A stretch of DNA of 64,000 nt from Papio anubis (Eukaryota > Chordata > Mammalia > Primates > Cercopithecidae). The position numbers and the translations under genes are program-made. The stretch spans positions 100,425,181-100,489,180 of the forward strand of contig NC_044984.1 in assembly GCF_008728515.1 (NCBI RefSeq), given 5' to 3'. The notes below the pieces were generated by a model that saw only the letters and a list, made by a program, of their open reading frames with translations, made no database searches and was not told where the DNA came from. Within the stretch, counting starts at the first letter, position 1. Each line of letters begins with the position of its first letter. Positions 23,810 through 37,010 of the stretch are shown piece after piece.

Positions 23810-23822
23810 GTTGCTTAGCAAC
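23810..23822. promoter_or_regulatory. RFX-type half-site pair near exon 2
   Basis: GTTGCTTAGCAAC differs at one position from the 13-mer GTTGCCTAGCAAC typical of RFX sites. It lies about 250 bp downstream of exon 2 in transcript direction. It is independent of, and spaced differently from, the X-box at 10936. Confidence 0.4.
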
Positions 23823-24047
23823 TGCCAAGGAATTCAGAAGACAGAATAAGGCATCTGCCAGAGATATTTTATGACCAAAATGAGCTGCACTCATGTGTCT
23901 GGTTGTGTTCAAGGTAACCAAGTAAGAGATAACACTGGACTATTTTTGCATCATGAGGAAAAATACTTGGCTTCTGCCCAGAAGGGCAATTATCTCAAAG
24001 TCTTGGCAGGCCCCATGGTATGAGAAATGGTAACTGATACGGGGGTG

Positions 24048-24067
24048 AAAAAAAAAAAATCACTGAC
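24048..24067 (-). promoter_or_regulatory. Exon 2 splice donor with downstream U12 tract
   Basis: On the transcript strand the donor reads GTCAGTGA followed by twelve T residues (+9 to +20). U-rich segments just downstream of a weak donor are known binding sites for TIA1/TIAL1, which help U1 snRNP recruitment. The +3 C makes this donor non-consensus. The role here is inferred. Confidence 0.5.
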
Positions 24068-24188
24068 CTTCATAAATACTGATGATATGAGGATGGTTGA
24101 GAGATGACATGATCTCAATCTCTCGTCTGATGTGAACCATGTCTTGTTCATCCTTAATTTTGTCCTTACGAATGGATTTTATAGCAAC
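24068..24188 (-). CDS. NUAK1: NUAK1 coding exon 2 (residues 87-127, first base of 127)
   Basis: This 121-nt exon encodes VAIKSIRKDKI followed by the alpha-C helix and the HPHI segment. Lys90 in VAIK is the ATP-anchoring lysine and Glu109 in RREIE is the expected alpha-C partner. It supplies 40 full codons plus the first G of a Val codon completed by exon 3. The acceptor is a pyrimidine-rich tract ending CTTTATAG. The donor is AAG/GTCAGTG, with C instead of a purine at +3, and is followed at +9 to +20 by twelve T residues on the transcript strand. The translation matches human NUAK1 as I remember it. Confidence 0.96.
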
Positions 24189-26959
24189 CTATAAAGTCAG
24201 GAAATGAAATGTTATTCAGAGAACTAAACAGATGCAAATCAGCCATTGGGGGAGTTTGGAAAATAAATACAGATGTTACTTGTTGGCAGAACCGACAATA
24301 ACCAAAACAAAGCTTGGAAAAGCCCCCTGTCATGTCTTTCATATATAGCAAAAACATTCTTCTCCCGGCAACAGAAAACATCAGGTTTTAACAGCCTGGG
24401 ATTTGTGATGGTGGTTTTTGGTTTTGTTCTTGTTTTGTTTCGTTTTTGTTTTTTTCATACAGCAGAGGCTGCTTAACACGGCCAGAGTCATTTACTCGAG
24501 GAACCCTGATGCTTTGAAAAAAGAAAAAAGGCAAGTTCAGTTTACAGGGTATTGATGATTAAACAAGGTTAGGTGAAACTGGTTACCACTCAGCTCCACT
24601 GTGCAGCTGCCACAGCGGTGGCTATAAAGAATCATTACTGCCTGGCCAACCTCGAGGCCAGCTCTGCCTCAAGCCTTGGTTTTTAAGACTCCAGGCTATG
24701 CTGTGTTTACGCAAGGGCTCAGAAGCGAATTCCTTCCTACATCCTTCCTCTTGCTCAAGGCACCTTCAATAGCACATGGTATGACTAGAGGGCTCTTCTG
24801 GAGACAAATCAGGGTAAAACAAAGCGAGTGACAGCTCATCTCCCTGCCCGACCCCTGTCAATTCCCAAAGCTCAGTGCCAAAGTTGCAAATCCAAACTGC
24901 AGAGACCTGCTAGGGCCAACACACAGAGCAATTACTCAAAAGAAACACACCAAGAAAAAGGCAATGAATGACAACAGGAACCTAATAAGGAAAAGCGTGT
25001 TTGCCAATGGATTCATCTTTGCTCATAAACAAGCTGGTTGGTAACTTAATCAGATTGGCTCTAAGCGGGCCAAAAACTACTTGAGGAAGGAGCATCCACG
25101 GGTAACAAAGACGCCCACCAATCAATGTGCTGCCGGATCAGAAAGCCTGCCCAGTTCCCTTCCAGGCTGGTCCTCTTGTGACCTCGACTCTCACCAGTGG
25201 AGGTCAGGTAAACTTTCCTAGGGGAAAGGCAGCTAAACCATCCTTCTGGATTATAAGGGCATAGAGTTATCTGGAGCAAAGAAAGTCCTCGTTATCAGCA
25301 ACCCACGGCTACACCTTGCCTATCACACAGTCAACCCCAGCCAGCCTCAGCAGGGATATATTCACTTTTGGGAGCACGTGCTACTTCTGACTTGCACCAG
25401 CTCTCCACCAAGCACTACAAACGGAAACATTTCTAAAATACATCAGTCCGTCTATGACTCAACAAGAACTGGGTAGCTGTTATGACTGTTTTCGCTATGT
25501 GCTGACCTCCCAAAAAACAGGTTATGTCTGACTAGCAGCTCCCTGGATTTCTCCTTTGCAGTCTCCTTACCCCAGTTGTGATTAAGTCAGCATTTGTGTC
25601 TTTACTTGACTCTACACTGGTAGGGATCTTATTCACTGCTTTTTTTTAACCTCCAGTCCTTAACACCATGCTTGGCATATGGTAGACTCGAGAAAACATT
25701 TAGTGTAGACAGGTAGGCAGGTAGATAAAAAAGGAAGGAAACACGAAGGAAAGGAGGAAAGGAGGGAAGCTAAAGGGAGGGGAGGGTTGATGTTATTAAC
25801 TGATGCAAGCTCAGACCAGAGAAGTGGTAGCAGAACTGGGGCAAAAAATGTGGGAACCACCCCAGTTAAATAATACTGCCAAGACAAGCATAATGGGAAG
25901 AAGATTCAGAATTTCTTTAACATCTATCTACACAGGCAATAGAGAAATAGATAAACAAATATAAAACACAGGAGGCCCTGCTGTAAACCCAGGGGCAGGC
26001 TCCACCTCCATTCGACCGTGGGTGGACCCATGGCTAGATAGAAGGAGGCTGCATGGAGATGAATGAGCCTCCCAGCTTAAAGGCCCCTTTTCAGCAGAGA
26101 GCCAGACTCAGAGCTACCCCAAGTCCTCACGACAGCCCCATTCAGTATATGGCAAGAAAAACTTCCCTTCGCTTACGTCAAATGTAAAGATATGACTGGA
26201 TGGCTTTATTTTATCTGAGGAAGGGCTGTAATCCTGGGACCTTGTTCTGGGAGGAAGCAGACAGTGAACACACACAGGCTGTGGAGGGTGTGGGTGGCTG
26301 CTGGAACAACTCCTACATTCCTCCATAAGCTAAAGATGGTCAAGGGTAGAAACCACCCCTTTGATTATGCAGCAAGCTGAACTTGGCCTCAAGGAGGCTC
26401 TATTGTCAAGTTACAATAGGCATAAATTCTTCACCATGCAGGGTCAGAGGAGGGTAGCAACATTCTAAAGGGCAAGAAAATAAGCCCACTTGCTGATTCC
26501 CCCCTAACAGTCCAGCGAGGCGGAGGGTCCCACGGTGCAATCGCCAGGGGATGCTTTCAGCTGGGTGTGAAAAGGAAAGTGCCCACATTCTCATCAAGCC
26601 GTGCTCAGCACTGAGGAAACTAAAAGGGTTCCATAAATGTTAATAAGCATTGTGGCTGTCTCTCCACAAAAAATGTTCCCTTTTCCTACAATGAGTTTTC
26701 CACTGAAAATGTAAAAGAGGGTGCATTCTGCTCCCCTATTTCAAAGGGGTGACAGGAAGTCAGGAGGAGACAAATGCTAGAAATCACTTTCATCTGTGCA
26801 CCTGCCAAGGCTGGAGGGAAGACATTCAGCTCTACTCCCAGAGTGGTGGCAGACCCATCCAAGGTCCTGACAGCCAGTTAATGACAAAACAAAAAAAACA
26901 ATACTGCTACTAATAATAATGGCCAGCATTCATTAGCCACTTAATAGATGGAGCAGACA

Positions 26960-27180
26960 CCATGCTGAATGCTTTACACACCGGGGATCTTTGCACCTTT
27001 CTCATTCAAGCCTCAGCTTCACACCACCCTCTTAGGGAGACCCTTCCTGACCCCTCTAGCTGATAAGGCCACCCTTATGGCCACCTCCCTCTCTCTATAC
27101 CCTTCCCATTTTATCTTCTCTGGAGCATCTCACACCAACTGCTTTATTAGCTGCATATTCAGCCTGTTTTTGTAGGACTC
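26960..27180 (+). mobile_element. L2 fragment
   Basis: 'gggagacccttcctgacccc', 'ttttatcttctctggagcat' and 'ctgctttattagctgcatat' are L2-like. Confidence 0.55.
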
Positions 27181-27329
27181 AGGGAGCTAAGAATGGTTGT
27201 CATATTGTTTGAGGGTTGTAAAGAAAAAAAAAAGAAAAAGAAAATCTCTAAACGCAGCTCCTGTAAGAGTGTCTGCTTGAGGAAGTTGAAGGATACACTG
27301 AGCCAGTGCACAGACAGTATTGCATAATG

Positions 27330-27535
27330 CTTAGGAACATGGCTTTAAGTCCAGGCTAAAGCCACTCTCTAGCTGTGTGACCCTGGGCAGGTTACATAAC
27401 CTCTCTGTGTACCAGTTTTCTCATTCATCTAGTAGAGAAATAATAGTACCTGCCTCAGAGGTCCTGGTGAGGATTACATGTCAGGTGCTCAAGAATACGC
27501 CTGGGCCAGGGGGTCACTGCTCAATAAGTGTCAGT
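27330..27535 (+). mobile_element. MIR
   Basis: 'ctagctgtgtgaccctgggc', 'aggttacataacctctctgt' and 'tacctgcctcagaggtcctg'. A clear MIR. Confidence 0.85.
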
Positions 27536-28699
27536 CTTTTTTAACCCAGAGTGAGTGTTCTATAAGTACAAACTTCCTTTCTTCCTTTCTTTTTCAGAGC
27601 AAACTTGAATTTCTCCTGGCTCCTCAAGGGACAGTCACTGGAGGTCTTAGGGACATGTTTCCAAAGTACATAAAGGACAAGAGCATCTCCATCCTGGGTC
27701 TTCACATTGCAACCTCACCTGAAATCAGGAAGATCAGATCAGCTGGTCACACACCATTATCAGCAGGGCTCCTGAGTCCAAACCAGACAGGAGGATGAAC
27801 ACCTTGAACCCAAAAAGCAATCCCAGGACCATTTCTCTACCCGCTCCCACACTGCCTCCTTTGACCATTCAGCTGAACAGGGCACAAATATGTTTCTACC
27901 TAAAATCAAAAGTCAGCCTCAAGATATTCACACTTCAGCCTATATGAAATTTGGCTGTTCATCCACTTGTTCTTTTTGAAAACCTACCATGTACCAGGCT
28001 ACACAGGAGGGAGCCAGCGCGACTGCTCCAGCCCTCAAGGTGGGAGGTGGGGTGGGGAGGGTACGGGCAATAAGCAAAACTCACACCAGTAATTACATAA
28101 TTACCCTCATGGCCAGGGCTACCAAAGAAATGCACAGACATGCCCGGCATTGCAGAGGAAAACTCCTCTCCAGTTTTCCTCAATTCTCACATCTACAAAG
28201 AAACACAGAGGTAAGGAAGGGGCCCAGTAGGAAGAGATGACCAAACGTCTGAAATCACACACCCTTCACCCCCAAAAATCCCATTTGTTCCTGCACAAGT
28301 CAGAGAGTCTGCAAGGAGGAGGGAACTCAGGTGTTTGAGCCCGACTCACAGTACAGCCACATTCATAAATGTTCCCAAGTCTAGACAGCACCGTGTGCCT
28401 TATAAAACGGTCTGCTTTTAAATAAGGCCACCCTATGGTTTAATGTTTAAACCTTCTGCAGCAGCAGGTTTGGTGGAGAACCTGTGAATCCTGCCCTGTA
28501 GTGCCTGCCTGTTTCAGAAGCAAACTCAGCCCAGATAATTCCATTACATGCAACAGGCACAGCCTCCTCTTGAGGGTTGGAGGTTTTTCCTTTTTTGAAT
28601 AATCACCAAAAACCACCTGCTCTGCGGCCTGCTGGGCATCCTCTCCCACATTCGCTGCTGTGGGTGTTCAGAGCTTGGTGACCTAGGAAGGGCTGGGGG

Positions 28700-28890
28700 A
28701 TGCAGAGTGGAAGAGTACATGCTCAGACTGTCATCGGCTGGGTAACCTCAGGCAAGCCCAAACTTCCCAGGTCACAGTTTCCTCCCCTGTAAAATGGGGT
28801 TAGAAAATCCTGTTTCTTGGGGTTGTTGTGAAGAGTGGAAACTAGGTAAGTAAAGGCCCCAGCGCACAGTATTCACTGAATGGCAGTGAT
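28700..28890 (+). mobile_element. MIR
   Basis: 'gggtaacctcaggcaagccc', 'cagtttcctcccctgtaaaa', 'tggggttagaaaatcc'. Confidence 0.75.
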
Positions 28891-29214
28891 TATAAACCAT
28901 ATTTAAGGGGTAATGAACCCACAGCAAATCATATCATAGGTCTCTCAGCTCCCCTCCACCCCTACACATATCCTCCCCCTCCCCACATTTGCACAGTGGC
29001 AAAAGCAGGTTAAAATTAATATCTGGCCAGCCCCAGGGTATCCTGGTGTCTTATTGAGAGGATACCTGTGTAGTGTAGGACCAGCCTTGGGGGTGTGGCA
29101 GAGAGTCTAGGCAGGTGGTATGTTGTCGAGGCTCTAACCAAGAGAATCCCTGCCCTCCTCCTTTTGCAACCATCTCCCTGCATGCTCATTCATTGATATA
29201 AGCTGGCCTTCAAG

Positions 29215-29365
29215 GAGTGTTCTTGAAATGCCTCTCAAATAGGAGTCACCTGTGCATCTTATAAAAGTGCAGATTCTGAATCCATAGGTCTGGGGATCCA
29301 GCCTGGGATTCTGCATTTCCAGCAAGGTCCCAGGTGATGCCAGCCCCAGGGACCACACTAAGCCA
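29215..29365 (+). mobile_element. MER5-like hAT remnant
   Basis: 'aggagtcacctgtgcatctt', 'gattctgcatttccagcaag', 'gtcccaggtgatgccag'. Confidence 0.7.
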
Positions 29366-29419
29366 GGTCTTAGTGCTTTGTCTTTGACCCTGATGTCTCA
29401 ACATTTTTTAATCAATGGC

Positions 29420-29592
29420 AATATTCTTAATAATAACAATAACTAGTATTCCTTAGGTGTTAACCACATGCCAGTGGACTTTCTCATTGAAGCCTACCTA
29501 CAATCCCATTTTGCAGATGAGAACATTGAAGCCAGGAAAGATAAATATTTCCCAAAGTTACATAGTTTGTTTAAAAAAAAAAAAAAAAAAAA
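29420..29592 (+). mobile_element. MIR/L2-like fragment ending in poly-A
   Basis: 'ggtgttaaccacatgccagt', 'cccattttgcagatgagaac' is MIR/L2-like, followed by about 20 A residues at 29573-29592. Confidence 0.55.
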
Positions 29593-31109
29593 GTGGAGCT
29601 AGAATTTAAGCCCAGAGGCTGCTGACTTTTAAGGCTATGAATAAAGTCGGGATGAATAGAAAACATCACAGGGAACAGAATCTCCTGTAGGATCAGAAAG
29701 GGTCCCTAAACCTAGTGAGATGGACCCCCCTCCAAGCAGATGCAGTTTTACAGGGTCATATGTGAGGTCCCAAAAGGAGGGACTGGAGGGCTGAGCAGCA
29801 GGGAAGAAACACAGTCATAAATATGGCATTAGCATCGCTTAGTGAGAACAAGTTTGCATCCTAATCCCAGCAACACGAGCTGGCAACTTCCCTGCCATTC
29901 ACAAGGTGTGATCTCATACCCAGGCACGTTCCACAGGAGCTGCAGGGCACGAAGTCAGAGGCAGCACAGGGGATCTCTTCTTACCTAGGAGCCCAAAGGC
30001 CACCTGCAGCAGGAGCGGGCAGCCAAGCCCAGCTGGAAGCTAGGGTAAAGGGCTCCTGCTCCTGCCTGGGAGATGGACAGAGTGTGGGGCAAGGCACGGC
30101 CCCACCGAGGCCACACCGGTCCAAAGCTCCCAGGATCGCCAAGTGGCTTTCACTCAGAAAGGCTCTGCCCAACGACAGTCACCACGGTGATGTCACCCAT
30201 CTTGCAAACAAAGCCCCTAATTAAATGACCCCCAGCTCTTTACGGAGGGGCCTGGCCAACTCAGAACAACCCCCCAGCAAGTTGCCATGATGCAACGGGC
30301 CCCATGGGAACCAAGCCAGCTCTGCCTGGGGCCCATGGGCCTCTTCTTCCCTTCCTCTTTGGCCTGTTGGTTCATGTCCTACATGAATGTATTTCAGAAG
30401 GAAATGGATTGGAAGCCAAGAGTTGTATCAGCAGGCTCTGAGGCGAGGCACTGAAGTCAGGGAGCACGGCATGTGTAGCTAGGAGCTTTTCCTTTAAAGA
30501 GTGGCATCCCCTCACTAGCCCCCATCAGCCCTTCAATCTTATCAGAGGTTCTGAAAATTTAAGCCTCTGTAACTTGGTTCTCAAACCTCTATTTCTCAAA
30601 ATTCTCCATTAAAGACATGAGGATTCCTGTGATGATATCGATTTCTCTCCTGCCATGAAAAACGCATTCTATTTTCAGAACATAAACAACAAAGCAGATT
30701 GGTGCTTGACTGGGCCTGGGCCAGCTCAGGAGGGCCTCAGAGGGCTGGGACAATTTTATCTACAGGGACAGTCATTCCTTGGTCTCTAAGGCTCACCCCC
30801 ACACCTCTCCCCTTCAAAGACTGAGCTAAGAATGTCATTATTGCAAGCGGTGATGCCACAAGGGAAGTGGAATTAATGACTAAGAAATAGTAGGCAGATT
30901 TACACTCCCTGTCGAGGTATGTAAACATAAGATACAAACCGTGGCTGACCAGGCAAGAACCAAAGAAATAGCAAAAAGGCCACCGTAAAGTTCGTGCTGA
31001 GTGGGCATGCCAAAAGTGAGCCACAAATCAGCCTGAAAAGGACAGTCAGAGACTCCAGAGCACTATCTGTCCAAGGGTGGTGAGCAGATCACCTGCCTCC
31101 GATCCCCTG

Positions 31110-31265
31110 GTTAGGGGGAAAGGGGAAACTTTGCTAAAATGCAGATTCCTGGGCCCACCCCAGAGCTAGTGAATGAAGGTGGCGGTGTCCAGGGTAGGGG
31201 GCAGACCTGGTCTCAGCATTCTTTACAACCTCCCAGGTGATTCTGCTGCACTCTGAGGTTTGAGG
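31110..31265 (+). mobile_element. MER5-like hAT remnant
   Basis: 'aaaatgcagattcctgggcc', 'caccccagagctagtgaat', 'ctcccaggtgattctgctgc'. Confidence 0.65.
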
Positions 31266-34084
31266 GCAGTCACCTTAAAGCAGGGCAAATGTGGCCCTGA
31301 CGATATCTATTATTCTGTAGCTTAAACAGGAAGCAGTTATGTTACACACTAGATGACTGATGAAAATTAATGAAACTTCCATTTATACAGAGAGGAATTA
31401 AACACAGGCTTCCTTGAGGGGGCTCGGCGACTTGAATTAATTCACCCCTGGTAAATGGAAAGTTTGCCTCCAACGGGTATCTCCCTAGTCCCAGCCCAAG
31501 GTGGGCCTGTGGATGAAGTGAGGCCAGGGAAGCTGGGTGCGGATGGGTTACTTCACAGTCTACACATACAACCCAGAGCATGAGAAAGCCTCTGGTAACA
31601 CAAGAGACGCTAACACAGGCAATATCAGATTCAAAGACAGACTGAAAATGCCAGGCTGTTTAGCTGAGACTGGAGTTGCCAAGCAGCTGTTTATTTTTGG
31701 ACTTTCACGTCTCTGAAGCCAAATGCAACACCAAATCAGAATTCTAAAGTGCAACTGTTTTTCTTCCAGGTTACAATTACCCTGGGGAGGGAGGGAAAGG
31801 GCTGGGCCAGAGGGCTGAGGTTGCTTACAACTTGGACAGCCTCAACCGGTAGCATCTGATCACTCTGACACTGTTTATAACAAGGCTTGGATAAGCTTAA
31901 GGTTCCGCAACTTTTATTTACCAACCTCCAAACTCAGAAGAACCCAAGCTAGTACTACTAAGAAATCCAGCATCTGCACCTTGGGCTCATCGTCAGTCAC
32001 AGCAACTCAGCCAAGGCGACTCCTATAAGCAGAGGGACTCAGATGATTACGCCACCGGCTCAGTTTCCTCACCTGCAAATGAGGACGATGATGGTACCAA
32101 CCTCACAAGGTTGCTGTAGCAACATGGCAGATTGTGTATATGATGGATGGCAGAGAAGGCAAATAGTACCTATGGCAGAAGCCAAAATGAGCACTGTTAT
32201 CATCAGTGGATGTTAGAGCTGTAAGGACTTAGAATGTTCTACGCCAATCTCCTCATGTTACAGATTGGGAAACTGAGTCCCAGGGAGGTTAAAGTACATA
32301 CAGGCCCCCAGTTCATGAAGTTATCGGTAGCACTGGAATTGCAACAAGAGAGTCCTGATTCCCACTCCAGGAGGGATAAACACTCTGAGCAAGGGGTCCT
32401 TCCTAACCAAATACTAAGCCACAGTGAGCAGCAGGGCTGAAACTGCCACAACAAAATTCAACATTTACATGGGAGGCTGGCCCCAGTCACAGCCAAGTCC
32501 CCAGAACTGTTGCATCATTAATAAACCCAGATGGGAGTGGCAGATACTCTTCAGGGTGCTGACAAATCATGACTTGTGTTGCAGCGTGGTGCATTTCACC
32601 TCCAACTATTGTCTGTCTTCACATAGCTATTCCAGAGACGCTGTTTTCAGTTCAGTTCTATCCAAACCTTCCTCCAGTTTCTGAAGACTGATTTAATATC
32701 ACCCATGAATACGCATACTTGGGAAGTTTCCATCCCATTATTTCTTAATTCATTGCAAACATTGCTTTTAAATAACTTCAGGCCACTACTGAATCCCTAA
32801 CCTTGGGGACAATGAGCTAGGAACACAGAGACCTAAGAAGCAAAATTAGTTTTCCAAAGGGAAAGGAAATTAGTCAGTTGAGTTCAGCTGATCCAGGTGA
32901 GCAGAACCAAAAAAACTTTTCTTCATTTCTTAATATGGTAAAATATAACAAGCAAAAAAGAGGCATGATTTTCTATCTTATTTCATACTTTAATCATGAA
33001 TGGTTTTATAAAAAAGTGAAAGAGAAGATTCTGCAGAAGTTATTCTTATCCAGACAGAATCTCTTCTGTATAGAAAACTGATTTAGAGCAATCAGGATGT
33101 ATAAGATCTATTGGATAGGGTGGGAGCAACGGTGCAGGCTGCCGTCTGTCCCCCAAAGCCTCTGGAAAGCACTCAGGAGCCCCTGAGGCCTCTCTCATTA
33201 TCTCCTCACAAGCATCTTTTTCTTCCAAGAGAAGCTCTCATTGTCCATTATTCCTAGAGTTAACAGGCTGGTCCCTGCTCCCCAGCCCATTGCAAGATCC
33301 GTCGGGAGGCTTGTCATCTCCCTCATTAGTGCTCCACAAGCCTGCCTGCTGGGATGCTCTTGCTCATTGCAAATGCACAGCCCCAAGAAACCGCAGGCTG
33401 AGCTCAGAGGCGTGTGCTCGACCCCAGTGAGCATTTCCTGCCATCCCAGCATGGGGATGAGCCTCGCCCAGTACTCAACTCTCAGTTCCTACCCTCAAGG
33501 AGGCTGAGGCAGGGGTCTGTGGTCATCTCAGAGACCCAAGTTGTGCCCTGGGTTGGGAAGTGTGCTCATGCCCCTAGACATGCACCTGCCATTTTCTCTG
33601 CCAGGATCCTCCACACCCTGTCCTTGCCATTAACATTTTCAGTTGACCAACTCCTCTGCATCCATCTGCTGCAGGCATGGCCCATCCCCTGCAATGACCC
33701 CTTTGCAGATATGGGTCCCCTTTTATAACCTTGCTCACCATTGCTCATTTCGTGCTTCATTTGCACAAAAACCATTTCTGTTTTATGCACCATGGCATCT
33801 CCCGTACCGAGCATGCACCTAATGTATGGTATATACAAAAAAGCTGGAACCCAAGTATTAAGAAGGACCCTTGACAAACAGAAAACCATAGTGGGACATC
33901 TGATCATTCTGGTCAACCTAAACCCCAGCCACCTGCCCCTGAGCCTTCTTTTACTTGCTCACCTTTCAAACGTGGAATCCCTTCTTGTCCCAAAATCACT
34001 GAGCCTGAACGTCCTCATCTTCCAAATGGAGATAATAACAGTGCCCACTCCAGAGGGGTTGGGGGTGATTCACAATCACAGCTA

Positions 34085-34330
34085 GCAATCATAACAACTA
34101 CCAGTTATCAAGCCCTCACTATGTGCCAGGCCCTCAGTACCTTTCTGTTAAGCCTCTCAACCTCTCACTCATTAAACTCTTACAAAAACATTATTATTTC
34201 TGCCTTCTCAATGAATATAACCTGAGTCTGAGGGAAGTTAAGTAACATGCCCTAAGGCACATAAATAAATAGGAGATCTGGGTCTCCATATGCCGAAAGA
34301 CCATACTCTTAACCTCTGAAGCACACTGAC
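34085..34330 (+). mobile_element. MIR/L2-like fragment
   Basis: 'ctatgtgccaggccctcagt', 'gagggaagttaagtaacatg', 'ccctaaggcacataaataaa'. Confidence 0.55.
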
Positions 34331-35479
34331 AAAGCAATCAGCACAGTGCCTGGCACGTTACTATCATCCCCAACCCCTCTGGTGTTACATAAATACGAGC
34401 TGAATCAGAACCTCTGGACATGAAGGCCCCATCAAGGCCACACTGCCTTGTCTCCACCAGAAGTCCTTTTGTTAGCTAATATTTAAACCACTTCCATCTT
34501 CAAAAGCACACCTATCAATCAGTGTTCCTGCTGCTTTCTGTGGGACCAGGTGGGCAAAAGGCAGAATTGTATGGGAGGGGCTGGGAGGCATGTCCCTAAA
34601 ACGATGTGGGAATGAGTCAACTCCACAGCAAGCAATTTTGGAAAATCTGTTCTGGATAAGGCATTGATCCAGTCCTAGAGAACATGACCTAGACCTACCC
34701 TTCAAGTTGCCTACCATCCAATGGGAGAGGCCAGTAGTCACAGGGGGTCCTCCCCACCCAGCCCCTATTCACCCTCCTTTTGGTAGGAACACCCTGACTT
34801 CACTGTGGGGACTATCCCTACCTCCCAGATGCCTTTCGAAAGAGACCAAGATACTTCACCCTCTCCCATGCCAACAGGCAGGCATACGACTCTAGAGCTG
34901 GCCCTGGAGATGCTCTTTCTAAGGTTTCAAGAACCGTCCCAGCAAAGTGTTCTTTTGGGAGCCCACAGGCACATGATGTGTATACACAGAGATGGGGCCT
35001 CCTGAGAAGTCATTGCATGCATGGCTCCCTCATTTCTATCCCTGTGTCTTTCTCACGCTCCTAAATAAGAATCAATTCAAACTAGAAAACCGAGTCTCAC
35101 TTTGCTCAGCTATTGATTTTCCTGTTTCCAGAAAGAGCCAAGGCATTGTCGCTGCTGCCTCTTTCTCGTACTGTGTGCCTTACACTCAGTCATCTCCTCC
35201 ATAAAGTGGGCCTATTTCACTTGACCGGTGCTAGTTGAAATGCAGTCTTCAGGACCCACGTAGATGTCATTTTTATAATAACTTCCTCAAACACCACAAA
35301 ACGCAATATTAAATTATTGTGGAGCTTTGTCCCGTTTCGGGGGAGGGATTCATTAAGGATAACACTGACCTACTTTGCACAAAGGTGCAGGAAGTGCAGC
35401 CGCATTCTCTGCCAAAAAATGTTCACACCTACAAAATATTTACCTGTCACTGTCCATGCTACATAATGACAGCCTAACA

Positions 35480-35640
35480 AAAGGGAAGGTCATTAATTGT
35501 CAATGCCCCAGACATAGCAAGCAGAGACTGCAAGCCAGGAACTGCCGTGTTCCCCTCTGTGTCCTCAATATCTAGGAAAGGATCTGGCTCTATAGTAGTG
35601 GAATTCCAATAAATATTTGTTGAGCTTAATTTTAACAAAA
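35480..35640 (+). mobile_element. L2, 3' end
   Basis: 'cctcaatatctaggaaagga' and 'ccaataaatatttgttgagc' mark an L2 terminus. Confidence 0.65.
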
Positions 35641-36909
35641 ACGATGACTATCGTAAGTCTTAATTTGTATAAGAATTATTCCTTTCTTACACATCCACCC
35701 ACTACCACCAACTTGGCCCAATATCTACAAGTTGCTGAAGTCGGGCAATCTACCCAGATTCCACTCTGGTCCAAGTGGCCTCTGTACTTGTGGCTAAGAC
35801 CACAGATCCACGGAGGCAATGCCATGTTGCATGAATGACCTCCCACTTGTAGATACGGTGTCATCCCACTTTCTTTTATTCCCCCCACCACCACCCCATA
35901 AGACAGGCTAGAAATTTTGCAGGAGAGGAAAACAGAAACCGAAAAGAACTCCCCAAGTTTCCACAGGTCATGAAGGCCCCACCCAAGTTTCAACCCAGGT
36001 ACTTAGATCCGATGGCCAATGCTGCTTCCACTGGACCACACCTGTTTCCATATTTGTCAAATCTATGGAAATGTGTGCTAAGGAAGAAAAACACTCTTAG
36101 CACTGGCATTGAGATGCTTCCTTTCTCTGGAGTGTAAAGCCTTGGGGGGGAAACTAGCTCAGATAGCGGATTGCTCAAATGTCATGGAAGGTCTGGTCAG
36201 AGAGCTAATCAGAACAATTTGAATGTGCGGCTAAGCAAGGACACTCCTTCCTGGATCAAGCGTTGCTTTGATGGCAATACTTTATAAGAACCATTCCCTT
36301 ACAACAAAACTGTCAAATCCAGCAACCACAGGCCAGAAACATCCCTGCGGAACCCCGCCAAGCTGCTTTCTGATGTACTGTACACACAAATACCAATATT
36401 CCCCAGATGTTCTCCATGTAAAACATTTGGTTTGAGACGCTGCTCTTCTTTCCCAAAAACTTTTACATTTGTTTAATGGACTCATACAGTTCAGCTAAAA
36501 TATCCTGGAGCAGACATCTGAAGCCAGCCCGGCTCTCATGTGAGCATCCCATCTGTGGAAAAGACGAGCAAGTAAATAAGACCGTCCTTCCCAAGATTTA
36601 TGCTCCTTGCATCTTTAAGCAGGTCATAAAATGTAAGCTATGTAAGGATAATAATGTAAGTTGCTTTCAAGTGTGTTTCTGATTCCATCTCAGTATTAAT
36701 CTAAGACTGATGTTCCAACAGAGACTGGGTCTCGCATGCTAACGAGGGGACTAAATTCTACTTCTTACTGCCTCAAAAAAGAAATCTAAAAATCTGTCAC
36801 CTGAGCAACATAGATGATTGAGATACAGGTAGGTTTTTCCTGGTTTTAAGTATCCAAATATAGCAATAGCTTCTTTATGCCAAAACCACTATCCCTTAAC
36901 CTGTAGTGT

Positions 36910-37010
36910 AAAACACAAGTAAGAGGTAGCAAAATAGGAAATGCACTTGACCTTGAGTCAAGAGACCCAGTTCAGCCACATCCTAACTGAGTGACCCCAA
37001 CCAGCCCTAT
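36910..37010 (+). mobile_element. MIR fragment
   Basis: 'cacttgaccttgagtcaaga' and 'taactgagtgaccccaacc' resemble a short MIR core. Confidence 0.45.

Larger units (their letters stand above)
4488..24067 (-). other. NUAK1 intron 2
   Basis: A 19.6-kb intron between exons 2 and 3, rich in retroelements: eight Alus, an L1 fragment split by an Alu, MaLR LTRs, MER5-type elements and MADE1. Two palindromic X-box motifs lie at 10936-10949 and 23810-23822. Stretches where I recognise nothing beyond single-copy or heavily diverged sequence are about 5400-7080, 7380-9340, 10360-11390, 11740-13090, 13240-14950, 15550-17230, 18370-18970, 20230-21130 and 23460-23800. Confidence 0.9.
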
